Shown: positions 7,911 through 16,852 of the stretch, piece after piece
Position numbering within the stretch: the first letter of the stretch is position 1
Layout of the letters: every line of letters begins with the position of its first letter
Assembly (NCBI RefSeq): GCF_022921115.1
Contig: NZ_CP095075.1
Coordinates: 496,001 to 560,000, forward strand
Source: Halobacillus amylolyticus
GTDB taxonomy: Bacteria > Bacillota > Bacilli > Bacillales > Halobacillaceae
Direction of reading: 5' to 3'
DNA length: 64,000 nucleotides
Notes under the pieces: model-generated
The model's database searches: none
The model's input: the letters and a program-made list of their open reading frames with translations, nothing else
What the model was told of the DNA's origin: nothing
Position numbers and translations under genes: made by a program

Positions 7911-9251
7911 ATGTTTCGCTGGATTACAATTACAGTTCTAGCTCTAGCTATTATTGGTCTTGGAGTATTTGGTTATAAAGAGAATCAGGAAAAAAACGCC
8001 ATTCTTTTACAGGCAGAGAATAACTATCAACGTGCGTTCCACGAACTTACCTATGATATGGATTTACTGCATGATAAAATTGGCGCTACCTTAGCTATGA
8101 ATACGAGACAGCAGATATCTCCACAGTTAGCTGAGATTTGGAGACTTACATCAGAAGCCAAATCCAATGTGGGGCAGCTGCCATTAACATTGCTTCCATT
8201 TAATAAGACGGAAGAATTTTTATATAACATTGGTGAGTTCTCCTACAATACTGCTGTTAGGAACTTGGAAGATAAACCGTTAACAGAAGAGGAGATTAAA
8301 GGTCTTGAAGCTCTCTATAAGCAATCAGGGGAAATTAAAGACGAACTTCGTCAAGTTCAAAGCATGGTATTAAGTGAAAACTTGCGCTGGATGGATGTTC
8401 AACTCGCTTTAGCTACAAGTGATGAGAATGGTGATAACACGATCATTAATGGATTTAAAACGGTTGAGAAATCGATGGAAGATTATCACGAAACGAATAT
8501 GGAAACAGGAATTGCAACGTCAGGGTCAGAAGAAGAATTAAATAAAATTCAAGGAGAAGAGATTAACAAAGAGCAAGCAAAAGAAATAGCCACTCAGTGG
8601 TTAAAAGGTGCAAAGAAATCCGATTTAACAATGACCACATCAGGAGAGGGAGCAAACATTGAAACGATCACCGCTTCTTATCAAAAAGGTGATACAAATG
8701 GCTATATTGATTTGTCCAAAAAAGGTGGTCATCCATTAACAGTCATGGTCAGCAGAGCTGTTAAAGAGCCTAAGATTAGTTTGTATGAAGGGTCTAATAA
8801 GGCGAAATCTTATTTAGAAGGCATCGATTTAACTGACGTTGAACTTGTCGAAAGCAGTCAGTATGAACATGTCGGTGTATATCGGTTTGTCTATAGTAAA
8901 GATGGAATCAGACACTATCCTGACTCTGTACAAATGAAAATCGCACTGGACAATGGAGACTTGTTAGGTATGACCTCGATTGATTATTTCAGTCACCATG
9001 ATGATGAAGCTATTAAAGAGCCGACCATTTCAGAAGAGGAAGCACGTGAAATGGTTAATCCGAATTTAGAGATTCAGGAGCAGCATTTGTCTGTTATTGA
9101 AAATGAATCAGAAGAACAAGTTCTGTGCTATGAGTTTTTAACAACAATGGATGATGAAACGTATCGCATATTTATAAATGCCTGGGACGGAACAGAAGAA
9201 AAAGTAGAAATTCTTCATTCCGTAGAAACTAAATATGAGCCTACAATTTAA
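7911..9251 (+). CDS. ypeB: Germination protein YpeB
   Basis: YpeB is the partner needed to stabilise and localise SleB in the dormant spore. The 446-residue protein has one N-terminal membrane segment (WITITVLALAIIGLGVFGY), a long helical region (about 25-200) and C-terminal PepSY-like repeats (around ITKEQAKEIATQWL-type and SEEEAREMV segments). ATG 7911 is preferred over GTG 7902 because a perfect AGGAGGTG (7897-7904) overlaps the sleB stop and ends 6 nt before it. That arrangement implies tight co-translation with sleB. In B. subtilis the operon is forespore-specific (SigG); I did not find a clean SigG site upstream. Confidence 0.93.
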   Translation: MFRWITITVLALAIIGLGVFGYKENQEKNAILLQAENNYQRAFHELTYDMDLLHDKIGATLAMNTRQQISPQLAEIWRLTSEAKSNVGQLPLTLLPFNKTEEFLYNIGEFSYNTAVRNLEDKPLTEEEIKGLEALYKQSGEIKDELRQVQSMVLSENLRWMDVQLALATSDENGDNTIINGFKTVEKSMEDYHETNMETGIATSGSEEELNKIQGEEINKEQAKEIATQWLKGAKKSDLTMTTSGEGANIETITASYQKGDTNGYIDLSKKGGHPLTVMVSRAVKEPKISLYEGSNKAKSYLEGIDLTDVELVESSQYEHVGVYRFVYSKDGIRHYPDSVQMKIALDNGDLLGMTSIDYFSHHDDEAIKEPTISEEEAREMVNPNLEIQEQHLSVIENESEEQVLCYEFLTTMDDETYRIFINAWDGTEEKVEILHSVETKYEPTI

Positions 9252-9290
9252 TTATAAAAAGCCGCTTTTTAATGAGCGGCTTTTTATAAT
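9251..9290 (+). terminator. Strong terminator after sleB-ypeB
   Basis: A 16-bp perfect stem (9251-9266 with 9275-9290) has an 8-nt loop and T runs on both strands. Confidence 0.9.
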
Positions 9291-9344
9291 TTTGTGTCTT
9301 TAGTAATTAGTATTTGTAATTCAAAATGCCGGCCGCCTTCCTTT

Positions 9345-9373
9345 TTGAAGCAAAATTTGTAATAATATATAAT
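9345..9373 (+). promoter_or_regulatory. Sigma-A promoter of ypfA
   Basis: TTGAAG (9345-9350) and TATAAT (9368-9373) are separated by 17 nt, 26 nt before the ATG. Confidence 0.65.
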
Positions 9374-9398
9374 ACTATAGCCATAAAGAGAGGCGGCG

Positions 9399-10070
9399 AT
9401 GGGTTTGATAAAAGTTGGGGCTCCCATCACATTAGAATTGTATAAGCATAGCCAAGATGAACCAGAACGGTATAAATGTAAACTTGTGGATGATACAGAA
9501 GATTATATTTACATTGATTACCCTATCAAGATGGATACGGGGAAAACAGCATTTTTCTTTGAAGGTACTGAATTTTACGCAAGTTTTGTTGGGGAAGATG
9601 AATCCGTTTACCGATTTGAGACGGAAGTGGTAGCAAGAAAGAAAATGAATATCCCAGTGCTTGTTCTAACATTCCCGAGACGTAAGAAACTTGTACGTAT
9701 TCAAAGAAGAAAGTATGTGCGTGTAGAGTCGTCATTGGATGTGGCGGTATGTGGAATAGATCGGTCAATGATGGGTTTTACAAGCGTAACCAAGGATCTC
9801 AGCGGGGGAGGTGTGGCTATCCTGCTTCCGCAAAGTCATGAATTAACACAGAACCAGGAAGTTGAAATCACCTTAGTTTTACCGATGAATTCTGGAGAAT
9901 ATCGTTATGTTGAAACAAATGCAAAAATCATCAGGATTGGTACATTGGGAAATAATATCCGTGTGGGTGCGTCAGCCGAATTTGTCGAGATCACTGAAAA
10001 GCATCGCCAGTCCATTATTCAATACTGTTTTGAACAGCAAATGTATATGAGGAAACGTAAACTGAATTAA
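9399..10070 (+). CDS. ypfA: PilZ-domain c-di-GMP receptor YpfA (MotI/DgrA)
   Basis: In B. subtilis this protein binds cyclic di-GMP and then acts on the flagellar stator MotA to stop motor rotation. The 223-residue protein has an N-terminal YcgR-type beta domain (about 1-95) and a C-terminal PilZ domain. The PilZ ligand motifs are visible: RIQRRKYVRV (RxxxR, near 103-112) and DLSGGG (near 137-142). AGAGGCGG precedes the ATG. It lies upstream of cmk as in B. subtilis and has its own promoter. Binding is inferred from the intact motifs. Confidence 0.88.
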   Translation: MGLIKVGAPITLELYKHSQDEPERYKCKLVDDTEDYIYIDYPIKMDTGKTAFFFEGTEFYASFVGEDESVYRFETEVVARKKMNIPVLVLTFPRRKKLVRIQRRKYVRVESSLDVAVCGIDRSMMGFTSVTKDLSGGGVAILLPQSHELTQNQEVEITLVLPMNSGEYRYVETNAKIIRIGTLGNNIRVGASAEFVEITEKHRQSIIQYCFEQQMYMRKRKLN

Positions 10071-10233
10071 TTATATTATTATGGAATTAGCATCAGAAAT
10101 TTGTTATTCTTTATAGGAATAATTAAAGTGATTACGTAGGTAGCACTCGTATTCAAATACGTATGATATAAGCGCGCTTACTCTTTAGCAGGTGCGCTTT
10201 CGTATGTTGAACTGGGAAATTGGAGGAACTTTT

Positions 10234-10923
10234 ATGAAACGAACAAAAGCTTTGGCAATAGCCATTGACGGCCCGGCGGCAGCTGGCAAAAGTACGGTAG
10301 CTAAACGTGTTGCACACCAGTTGTCTTATATTTACATAGATACAGGAGCCATGTATCGCTCTCTAACTCTAAAAGCAATAACAAAGGAAATTGACCTTGA
10401 CAATGGGGGCCAACTGGGTGATTTATTGCGAGAAACTGATATTGAGCTAACACAAAGAGAGGATGGTCAGCACGTCTTCTTAGATGGGGAAGATGTATCC
10501 CTTGATATCCGTACAAATGAAGTGACAAGCCATGTGTCTTTCGTTGCTAAGCATCGTAAAGTGCGGGAAGAAATGGTTAAAAGACAGCAGGAACTTGTAA
10601 AAGAACGTGGTGTGGTCATGGATGGTAGAGATATTGGTACACATGTTATCCCAGATGCAGAAGTGAAGATTTTTATGATTGCTTCTGTTGAGGAAAGAGC
10701 AGAACGCCGTCATAAAGAAAACACCGAAAAGGGTTTTGATTCTGATCTTGAGCAGCTTAAAATGGAAATTAGAAAACGTGATGAAATTGATTCAAAACGT
10801 GAAACAGCTCCTTTAGTGAAAGCAAAGGATGCGATAGAAGTGGATACTACCTCTCTTTCTATAGAAGAGGTCGTCAACAAGATCGTTACGATCGTTCACC
10901 AGAAAGAAATGAGGGAGGGATAA
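10234..10923 (+). CDS. cmk: Cytidylate kinase
   Basis: Cmk phosphorylates CMP and dCMP with ATP. The 229-residue protein carries the P-loop GPAAAGKST near residues 13-21, the DTGAMYR motif (about 33-39) and the family's [10 protein letters not shown] segment near 126-135. The longer reading frame from 10192 is rejected because TTGGAGGA lies just ahead of ATG 10234. It begins a cmk-plsC-rpsA cluster common in Firmicutes. The 163 nt between ypfA and cmk hold a weak hairpin near 10170-10200 without a clear T run and no gene. Confidence 0.95.
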   Translation: MKRTKALAIAIDGPAAAGKSTVAKRVAHQLSYIYIDTGAMYRSLTLKAITKEIDLDNGGQLGDLLRETDIELTQREDGQHVFLDGEDVSLDIRTNEVTSHVSFVAKHRKVREEMVKRQQELVKERGVVMDGRDIGTHVIPDAEVKIFMIASVEERAERRHKENTEKGFDSDLEQLKMEIRKRDEIDSKRETAPLVKAKDAIEVDTTSLSIEEVVNKIVTIVHQKEMREG

Positions 10924-10925
10924 GT

Positions 10926-11525
10926 GTGAACTTATACAAATTGGGGAAACTGGTCTGTAGTCTTATTTTTTATCCGTTATACCGGATCAAAGTGACCGGA
11001 AAAGAAAATATACCAAAAGATGGTCCAGTCATTATTTGTGCTAATCATATTTCTAATGTTGACCCTCCTGTTGTTGGAATTACCAATCAGCGGGATGTCT
11101 ATTTCTTAGCAAAAGAGGAGCTTTTTAAAAATCGTTTTTTAGAGAAATTAATGAAGAGCATTAACGCTTTTCCAATTAAACGGGGCATGCGCGATCGTAA
11201 CGCGCTGAGAAAAGGGCTTGGTATCCTTAAGGAAAACCATGTATTAGGATTGTTCCCTGAAGGATCACGCCAAAAAAACGGAGAGATCGGAAAAGGATTA
11301 GCCGGAGCCGGTTTCTTTGCACTAAGATCCGAAGCAGCAATTGTACCCTGCGCGATTATTGGACCTTATGAAAAGTTTAAGCCGCTTAAAGTTGTTTATG
11401 GGAAGCCGATTGATATGACTGGCTATCGAGAGCAAAAAGCATCTGCCCAGGTGGTTACAGACCGGATTATGGAAGAAATCAGACAATTGCAAGAATTTCA
11501 TAGTGAAAAAAGCGTAATCACTTGA
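10926..11525 (+). CDS. plsC: 1-acyl-sn-glycerol-3-phosphate acyltransferase
   Basis: PlsC adds the second acyl chain to lysophosphatidic acid to give phosphatidic acid at the membrane. The 199-residue protein has the catalytic NHxxxxD motif (NHISNVD, near 39-45), a FPIKRG block near 80 and the glycerol-phosphate motif FPEGSRQ near 112-118. The GTG start at 10926 lies 2 nt after the cmk stop, with GAGGGA before it, indicating translational coupling. B. subtilis keeps its plsC elsewhere (yhdO), but cmk-plsC-rpsA is frequent in other bacilli. Confidence 0.9.
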   Translation: MNLYKLGKLVCSLIFYPLYRIKVTGKENIPKDGPVIICANHISNVDPPVVGITNQRDVYFLAKEELFKNRFLEKLMKSINAFPIKRGMRDRNALRKGLGILKENHVLGLFPEGSRQKNGEIGKGLAGAGFFALRSEAAIVPCAIIGPYEKFKPLKVVYGKPIDMTGYREQKASAQVVTDRIMEEIRQLQEFHSEKSVIT

Positions 11526-11608
11526 CAAACGACTCCAAATATTAGAAGTTAGACAAAAGGGCATATCTGTATTTTGGTTGTGTCGGAAATTGAAGGAGGT
11601 AGCTTTGT

Positions 11609-12751
11609 ATGGATGAAATGAACCATGAAGTATCAGGAATGAAAGAATTTTCTGCAGGGGATACCGTGACTGGTAAAGTCGTAAAGATTGAAGAAAAACA
11701 AGTCCTTGTAGATGTTGGATATAAAGTGGAAGGGATCGTACCCATTAGTGAATTATCCAGTCTGCACGTAGAAAAAGCTTCCGATGTCGTACACGAAGGA
11801 GACGAATTAACTCTGCAGGTTAAAAAAGTAGAAGATGATGAAATCGTACTATCCAAGCGAGCAGTAGATGCAGATCAAGCATGGCAGGATCTTGAAGCTA
11901 AGTTTGATAGCGGGGAAATCTTTGAAGCAGAAGTAAAAGACGTCGTTAAAGGTGGACTAGTCGTTGATATTGGTCTCCGTGGCTTCATCCCTGCTTCCTT
12001 AGTAGAAACCTATTACGTCGAGGATTTTGAGGAATATAAAGGAAAAAGCCTCAGCTTGAAGGTTGTTGAGCTTGACCGTGAACAAAACCGGGTGATTCTT
12101 TCACACCGTGCTGTTGTGGAAGCAGAGGAGTCTACTAAGAAACAAGAAGTGCTCCAGTCTCTTGAGGAAGGGCAAGTTATCGAAGGTACTGTGCAAAGAT
12201 TGACTGATTTTGGTGCTTTTGTCAATTTAGGCGGTATTGATGGTCTTGTCCATATCTCACAACTTTCTCACGAACACGTGGAGAAATCTTCTGATGTAGT
12301 AGAGGAAGGACAAACCGTTAATGTAAAAGTTCTTTCAGTCGACCGCGATAATGAAAGAATTTCACTATCCCTTAAAGCAACACAGCCTGGTCCATGGCAT
12401 GATGTCGCAAATCGTGTCAATCAAGGTGAAGTTCTTGAAGGTACAGTAAGAAGGCTTGTTAGCTTTGGTGCCTTCGTTGAGGTGTTTCCAGGGGTAGAGG
12501 GGCTTGTTCACATTTCTCAGATTTCCAATCGTCACATTGGGACACCAGGTGAGGTTCTTGAAGAAGGACAAACCGTCAGCGTGAAGGTCCTTGATGTCGA
12601 TGAAGAGGCAAAGCGTCTTTCATTAAGCATGAAGGAGCTTGAACGTGACCAAAGTCGTGAAGACATGAAACAGTACCAAAAGGAAGAAGATAACTCCGGT
12701 TTTTCTCTTAGCGATATGATTGGTGATCAACTAGATAAATACAAAAAATAG
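11609..12751 (+). CDS. rpsA: 30S ribosomal protein S1 homologue (YpfD)
   Basis: This is a 380-residue protein with four S1 RNA-binding repeats (about 16-85, 103-170, 188-258 and 273-345). The third and fourth are the most canonical ([20 protein letters not shown] and [21 protein letters not shown]). Gram-positive YpfD is shorter than the six-domain E. coli S1 and is not essential in B. subtilis; it is associated with ribosomes. The C-terminal tail is charged and low in complexity. AAGGAGGT precedes the ATG. Two hairpins follow the gene. Confidence 0.92.
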   Translation: MDEMNHEVSGMKEFSAGDTVTGKVVKIEEKQVLVDVGYKVEGIVPISELSSLHVEKASDVVHEGDELTLQVKKVEDDEIVLSKRAVDADQAWQDLEAKFDSGEIFEAEVKDVVKGGLVVDIGLRGFIPASLVETYYVEDFEEYKGKSLSLKVVELDREQNRVILSHRAVVEAEESTKKQEVLQSLEEGQVIEGTVQRLTDFGAFVNLGGIDGLVHISQLSHEHVEKSSDVVEEGQTVNVKVLSVDRDNERISLSLKATQPGPWHDVANRVNQGEVLEGTVRRLVSFGAFVEVFPGVEGLVHISQISNRHIGTPGEVLEEGQTVSVKVLDVDEEAKRLSLSMKELERDQSREDMKQYQKEEDNSGFSLSDMIGDQLDKYKK

Positions 12752-12827
12752 GAAGACAGCAGGTTTGGAAAAAGCTCTGAACCTGTACATTACATGCTCG
12801 AATTATCATCATCCCAACTCAGTGCGA

Positions 12828-12862
12828 AAGGAGGGGAACTCTTGAATAGAGTTCCCCTCCTT
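12828..12862 (+). other. Stable hairpin enclosing a Shine-Dalgarno-like sequence
   Basis: A 15-bp perfect stem (12828-12842 with 12848-12862, loop TGAAT) has no T run after it, unlike the terminator 20 nt further on. The 5' arm contains AAGGAGGGG. It may be a processing or stability element, a relic or a second weak terminator. Confidence 0.5.
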
Positions 12863-12881
12863 ATATCGTTCTCTGGAAGAG

Positions 12882-12915
12882 AAGCTTATGACAAAAGTGT
12901 CATAAGCTTTTTTAA
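12882..12915 (+). terminator. Terminator after rpsA
   Basis: A perfect 12-bp stem (12882-12893 with 12898-12909, loop AAAG) is followed by a T run. Confidence 0.9.
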
Positions 12916-12974
12916 TAGTAAGTTTAAGCTCTTCTTCAAACAGCCATAATAGAATTTGAGGAGGAGAGGCAACA

Positions 12975-13571
12975 ATGGCAGTCACCTACTATTGGTATGC
13001 ATGGGTCATGATGATTCTCGTGTGCTTTTTTATAGAAAAAAATGTGTACAAAAGAGATGTCTTCGTTTTGTACATTATTTTTCAAATGGTCATTTTCTCT
13101 TATTTAATGAACAAACATGATTTATTTACCTACATAGTACTGGGGCTGGTCTCTATGTTTGGGCTATATTTTTGGTTGGAGCAGAAACGTTTTTGGTTTC
13201 ACGTTTTGCCATTTGCGTTTAGTTTATTAACTGCAGGAGTACAGTTGTTTCTCATCGTAAATCCTGTGTGGTCTTTATTTCCGGCTATTGAGTGGACGAT
13301 CATCGGCATCATTTTCATTGTTCAAAAAATGGGGCTTTCATTCTTTAGTCAAATCGGTCTATGGATTTTAGTTAACACTCTAGGCACAGTCTGGTCTACT
13401 ATAGCGCTTACGTATTATCAAACATCAGAATATATAAGTCTTGTTGAAATGAACATTTGGATAAGTAAAGGGATCATTCTTTTGTTTCTCTTTCAAGGGA
13501 TTTATCGTGTCAATCGTTCCTTATTAAAAATGAAACGGCAGCAACGCAATAAACGAGGGATCTATGCATGA
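12975..13571 (+). CDS. yphA: YphA-like polytopic membrane protein
   Basis: The function is not known. The 198-residue protein is almost all hydrophobic, with about six membrane segments and a basic C-terminal tail (KMKRQQRNKRG). Its size (B. subtilis YphA is about 199 residues) and its place between rpsA (ypfD) and der (yphC) support orthology with YphA. Compared with B. subtilis, fni (IPP isomerase) and yphB are missing from this interval. GAGGAGAGG precedes the ATG. Confidence 0.65.
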   Translation: MAVTYYWYAWVMMILVCFFIEKNVYKRDVFVLYIIFQMVIFSYLMNKHDLFTYIVLGLVSMFGLYFWLEQKRFWFHVLPFAFSLLTAGVQLFLIVNPVWSLFPAIEWTIIGIIFIVQKMGLSFFSQIGLWILVNTLGTVWSTIALTYYQTSEYISLVEMNIWISKGIILLFLFQGIYRVNRSLLKMKRQQRNKRGIYA

Positions 13572-13585
13572 TCGTAAGAAAGCGA

Positions 13586-13614
13586 TTGTATATTCAAAAA
13601 GAATTTGCTACTAT
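13586..13614 (+). promoter_or_regulatory. Sigma-A promoter upstream of der
   Basis: TTGTAT (13586-13591) and TACTAT (13609-13614) are 17 nt apart. A weak 5-bp hairpin with a T run (about 13665-13688) follows before der and may be a terminator for yphA or part of the leader. Confidence 0.45.
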
Positions 13615-13745
13615 AGTAAAGTTAGGTGATTTATGCTGTTCTTATGGATCGAAGCTCAGTGCTCCTCCATTCAAGAGCAGTATTTTTTTGTAAAGAATAA
13701 ATGATATTATACTAAAATTAGAATAAAAGAAAGGATGACCCTTTC

Positions 13746-15056
13746 ATGAGAAAATCAGTCATCGCAATTGTCGGACGACCTAATGTAGGAAAGTCAACCA
13801 TTTTTAACCGGTTAGTGGGGGATAGGATCTCAATTGTTGAAGATACTCCTGGTGTAACGCGTGATCGAATCTATGCAGAAGCTGAATGGCTAACAACTCG
13901 CTTTAATGTGGTTGATACAGGGGGCATTGAACTGGGGGACGAACCCCTGCTTGTACAAATGCGTGCCCAAGCTCAGGTAGCGATCGATGAAGCGGATGTC
14001 ATTATTTTTATGGTCAACGGCCGTGATGGGATTACAGGGGCAGATGAAGAAGTGGCTAAACTTTTATTTAAATCAAATAAACCGGTTGTGCTTGCGGTGA
14101 ATAAGGTTGACAACCCTGAAATGAGGGAAAATATTTATGAATTCTATTCTTTAGGATTTGGTGAACCTTACCCAATATCGGGCACACATGGTTTAGGACT
14201 TGGAGATTTGCTAGACGCTGCCGTTAAGCATTTTCCAGAGTTGGTTCAGGAAGAGGAAGATGATGAGACGATTCGCTTTAGTCTGATCGGGCGTCCTAAT
14301 GTAGGGAAATCCTCCCTTGTTAATGCCCTGTTAGGACAAGAACGAGTCATCGTTAGTGAGATTGCTGGGACGACTCGTGACGCTACTGACACACCTTTTA
14401 CGAAGGATGATCAGGACTTTGTTATTATTGATACAGCAGGAATGCGTAAACGCGGGAAAGTTTATGAAGCTACGGAAAAATACAGCATTATGCGAGCGTT
14501 AAAAGCGATTGAGAGATCTGATGTGGTGTTGTCCCTTATTGATGCAGAAGCAGGTATTCAGGAGCAGGATAAGAAAATCGCTGGTTACGCGCATGAGGCG
14601 GGCAAGGCGGTCGTTATTGTTGTGAATAAATGGGATACCGTCGAGACGGATGAGAAAACGATGAAGGAGTTTGAGGATGATATTCGCTCAAATTTCCGTT
14701 TTTTAGACTATGCTCCGATTGTTTTCTTATCGGCTAAGACTAAGAAGCGGACACACACGCTGTTCCCTAAGGTGCTTGAAGCAAGTGAAAACCACGCCAA
14801 ACGAGTCCAATCAAGTATATTGAATGAAGTTATTATGGATGCATTAGCTATGAATCCAGCTCCTTCAATCAAGGGACAAAAGCTCAAAATATTTTACGCT
14901 ACTCAAGTAGCTGTTAAACCGCCAAGTTTTGTTGTATTTGTTAATGAACCGGAATTAATGCATTTCACTTATGAACGCTTTTTAGAAAACCGTATTCGTG
15001 AAGCATTCGGCTTTGAAGGAACTCCAATTAAGATCTTTGCTAGGAAAAGAAGTTAA
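13746..15056 (+). CDS. der: Ribosome-assembly GTPase Der (EngA)
   Basis: Der is an essential GTPase with two G domains that matures the 50S subunit. In the 436 residues the first domain has GRPNVGKST (about 10-18), [13 protein letters not shown] and NKVD, and the second has GRPNVGKSS (about 182-190), the switch segment [15 protein letters not shown] and NKWD. A C-terminal KH-like domain (about 350-436) follows. AAAGGATGA precedes the ATG. Its order before gpsA is as in B. subtilis. Confidence 0.97.
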   Translation: MRKSVIAIVGRPNVGKSTIFNRLVGDRISIVEDTPGVTRDRIYAEAEWLTTRFNVVDTGGIELGDEPLLVQMRAQAQVAIDEADVIIFMVNGRDGITGADEEVAKLLFKSNKPVVLAVNKVDNPEMRENIYEFYSLGFGEPYPISGTHGLGLGDLLDAAVKHFPELVQEEEDDETIRFSLIGRPNVGKSSLVNALLGQERVIVSEIAGTTRDATDTPFTKDDQDFVIIDTAGMRKRGKVYEATEKYSIMRALKAIERSDVVLSLIDAEAGIQEQDKKIAGYAHEAGKAVVIVVNKWDTVETDEKTMKEFEDDIRSNFRFLDYAPIVFLSAKTKKRTHTLFPKVLEASENHAKRVQSSILNEVIMDALAMNPAPSIKGQKLKIFYATQVAVKPPSFVVFVNEPELMHFTYERFLENRIREAFGFEGTPIKIFARKRS

Positions 15057-15076
15057 TTCGAGAGGAGAATTTGATC

Positions 15077-16117
15077 ATGGAGAAAGTTGCTGTTTTAGGG
15101 GCAGGGAGCTGGGGGACAGCGCTTGCTATCGTCTTAGGAGATAATGGTCATGATGTTCACCTTTGGACACATCGTGCCTCTCATGCAGAGGAAATGAACC
15201 GCACACATAAAAATGAAAAATATTTAAAGGATATTATGATTCCAAACAATGTAACAGCCCATTCTGAGTTATCGACTGTTTTGGCTGATACAGAACACAT
15301 TATCCTTGTGGTGCCAACGAAAGCCATCCGTGAGGTGTGTCAAGAGCTTATCCCGCATTTGAACAACAAGGTAACAATTACACATGCTTCAAAAGGAATC
15401 GAGCCTGAGACATATAAGCGTGTATCTGAAATCATTGCAGAAGAAATACCTGAAAAATTGTATACAGATATTGTCGTTCTTTCCGGCCCAAGCCATGCTG
15501 AAGAAGTTAGTCTTAAACACCCAACAACAGTTACTGTGTCGGCTAAGGACTTGAGTGTTGCTTCAACCGTGCAAGACTTGTTTATTAATGAACAGTTTAG
15601 AGTCTACACCTCACCAGATCTAGTAGGTGTAGAGCTTGGAGGTGCGTTGAAAAATATTATCGCCCTTGGTGCGGGGATTTCTGATGGTTTAGGGTTCGGT
15701 GACAACGCGAAGGCTGCGCTCATCACAAGAGGACTCGCGGAAATCGCAAGGCTCGGGACGTCAATGGGTGCGAATCCACTGACATTCTCAGGACTTACGG
15801 GAATTGGCGACTTGATTGTAACATGTACGAGTTCTCATAGCCGAAACTGGCGCGCTGGTTATAAACTGGGACAAGGTACCAAATTAGATGAGGTGCTTGA
15901 GGATATGGGGATGGTTGTGGAAGGTGTACGAACAGCAAAAGCAGCCTACCAGCTTTCAAAGACACAAGAAGTGGATATGCCGATTACGGCTGGTATTTAT
16001 CAAATCCTATTTGAAGAAGCTAATCCAAAAGATGTTGTTACACAACTCATGACGAGAATTCGTCGTCATGAAATGGAAGACTTAACGAACATTTTAGATG
16101 ACCAAATGAATAACTAA
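15077..16117 (+). CDS. gpsA: NAD(P)-dependent glycerol-3-phosphate dehydrogenase
   Basis: GpsA reduces dihydroxyacetone phosphate to sn-glycerol 3-phosphate, the phospholipid backbone. The 346-residue protein has the N-terminal GAGSWGTALA dinucleotide motif (about 8-17), the catalytic-lysine region GGALKNIIALGAG (about 190-202) and NAKAALITRGLAEI (about 214-227). ATG 15077 is chosen over TTG 15071 because AGAGGAGA lies 8 nt before it. It is 20 nt after der and probably co-transcribed. Confidence 0.96.
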   Translation: MEKVAVLGAGSWGTALAIVLGDNGHDVHLWTHRASHAEEMNRTHKNEKYLKDIMIPNNVTAHSELSTVLADTEHIILVVPTKAIREVCQELIPHLNNKVTITHASKGIEPETYKRVSEIIAEEIPEKLYTDIVVLSGPSHAEEVSLKHPTTVTVSAKDLSVASTVQDLFINEQFRVYTSPDLVGVELGGALKNIIALGAGISDGLGFGDNAKAALITRGLAEIARLGTSMGANPLTFSGLTGIGDLIVTCTSSHSRNWRAGYKLGQGTKLDEVLEDMGMVVEGVRTAKAAYQLSKTQEVDMPITAGIYQILFEEANPKDVVTQLMTRIRRHEMEDLTNILDDQMNN

Positions 16118-16128
16118 CACATCACTGC

Positions 16129-16165
16129 CCTCGTGCATATACTACCAAGAAACAATTGCACGAGG
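16129..16165 (+). promoter_or_regulatory. Hairpin that could mask the next gene's ribosome site
   Basis: CCTCGTGCA (16129-16137) is a perfect complement of TGCACGAGG (16157-16165). The 3' arm runs into the GAGGAGGT ribosome-binding site of the gene starting at 16177. Pairing could lower translation of that gene when read through from gpsA, while transcripts starting inside the loop would escape. It may also be a T-less terminator. Confidence 0.5.
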
Positions 16166-16176
16166 AGGTCAATACA

Positions 16177-16434
16177 ATGAGCGGTTTTCAGAAGAATATT
16201 TTCGATCATTTACAAAAGGCAAACATTAATCCAGATGAGGTTTATAAAGTGGCGGATTCCGTACAACATGCCGATTTTACAGATGAAAAAACAGTTCGTC
16301 AATTAGTCAAGCAGTTAGCAACGATTGCAGGGAAACCTGTATCAAAGCAAAAGGAAGATAAAATCGTAGAGGCAATTGTCAAGCAAAACATGCCTCTCGA
16401 TATGAATACGCTAAGTAAATTTTTAAAAGGATAG
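16177..16434 (+). CDS. Stage VI sporulation protein F family (SpoVIF-like)
   Basis: This is an 85-residue soluble protein. The block EKTVRQLVKQLATIAGKPVS followed by KQKEDKIVEAIVKQNMP is typical of the SpoVIF (YjcC) family, which in B. subtilis takes part in late spore coat assembly. It lies between gpsA and the DUF2768 gene, whereas B. subtilis yjcC is elsewhere, so it may be a paralogue. A strong GAGGAGGT precedes ATG 16177; the frame is open further upstream to 16156, but this ATG is the only well-placed start. Confidence 0.7.
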   Translation: MSGFQKNIFDHLQKANINPDEVYKVADSVQHADFTDEKTVRQLVKQLATIAGKPVSKQKEDKIVEAIVKQNMPLDMNTLSKFLKG

Positions 16435-16533
16435 TAATATGTAGGCGCTTTTAGGAGGCGGTCCCTTGCTAAGACGCATACAATAACCCGTAGTATTTAT
16501 TATGTAAGAGCTGATAGGGAATTATTTAGTCAA

Positions 16534-16566
16534 CCGGGGCTTATCAAGCTCCGGAATTTTTTTTAT
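16534..16566 (+). terminator. Terminator after the SpoVIF-like gene
   Basis: CCGGGGCTT (16534-16542) pairs with AAGCTCCGG (16546-16554, one G-U), followed by eight T. The segment 16435-16533 holds no recognisable gene. Confidence 0.8.
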
Positions 16567-16588
16567 CACCCGCTAATTGGACAACCTG

Positions 16589-16597
16589 TGATATAAT
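16589..16597 (+). promoter_or_regulatory. Extended -10 promoter upstream of the DUF2768 gene
   Basis: TGATATAAT (16589-16597) is an extended -10 element 35 nt before the ATG. No good -35 box is seen. Confidence 0.4.
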
Positions 16598-16632
16598 ACC
16601 ACCGAGTGCCAACGTGTTTAGGAGGAAGAATC

Positions 16633-16830
16633 ATGTCTTTGTCTATGTTAAAGATGTACATATCTTTTGCAGGAATCCTTTCGTTATTTGTTGCAATAGG
16701 ATTAATTTACTTAAGCAGGTATAAGTTAAAAGGGTTATTCTCTATTATAGTAGGTATTTTCGCTTATTTATTTATGATCTTCGGTGGTATTGTGATTATG
16801 TACATTGTATTTAGCGGTCCGACGTCCTAA
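16633..16830 (+). CDS. yphE: DUF2768 small membrane protein (YphE)
   Basis: This is a 65-residue protein with two membrane segments (about 8-27 and 35-60) separated by a short SRYKLKG loop. Size, topology and position between gpsA and the yphF-spoIVA pair match B. subtilis YphE (67 residues). Its function is not known. TTAGGAGGAA lies before ATG 16633. yphF starts 22 nt downstream, so the two are probably one transcript. Confidence 0.75.
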   Translation: MSLSMLKMYISFAGILSLFVAIGLIYLSRYKLKGLFSIIVGIFAYLFMIFGGIVIMYIVFSGPTS

Positions 16831-16852
16831 CAGGTGGAAGGAGGAAAACAAC

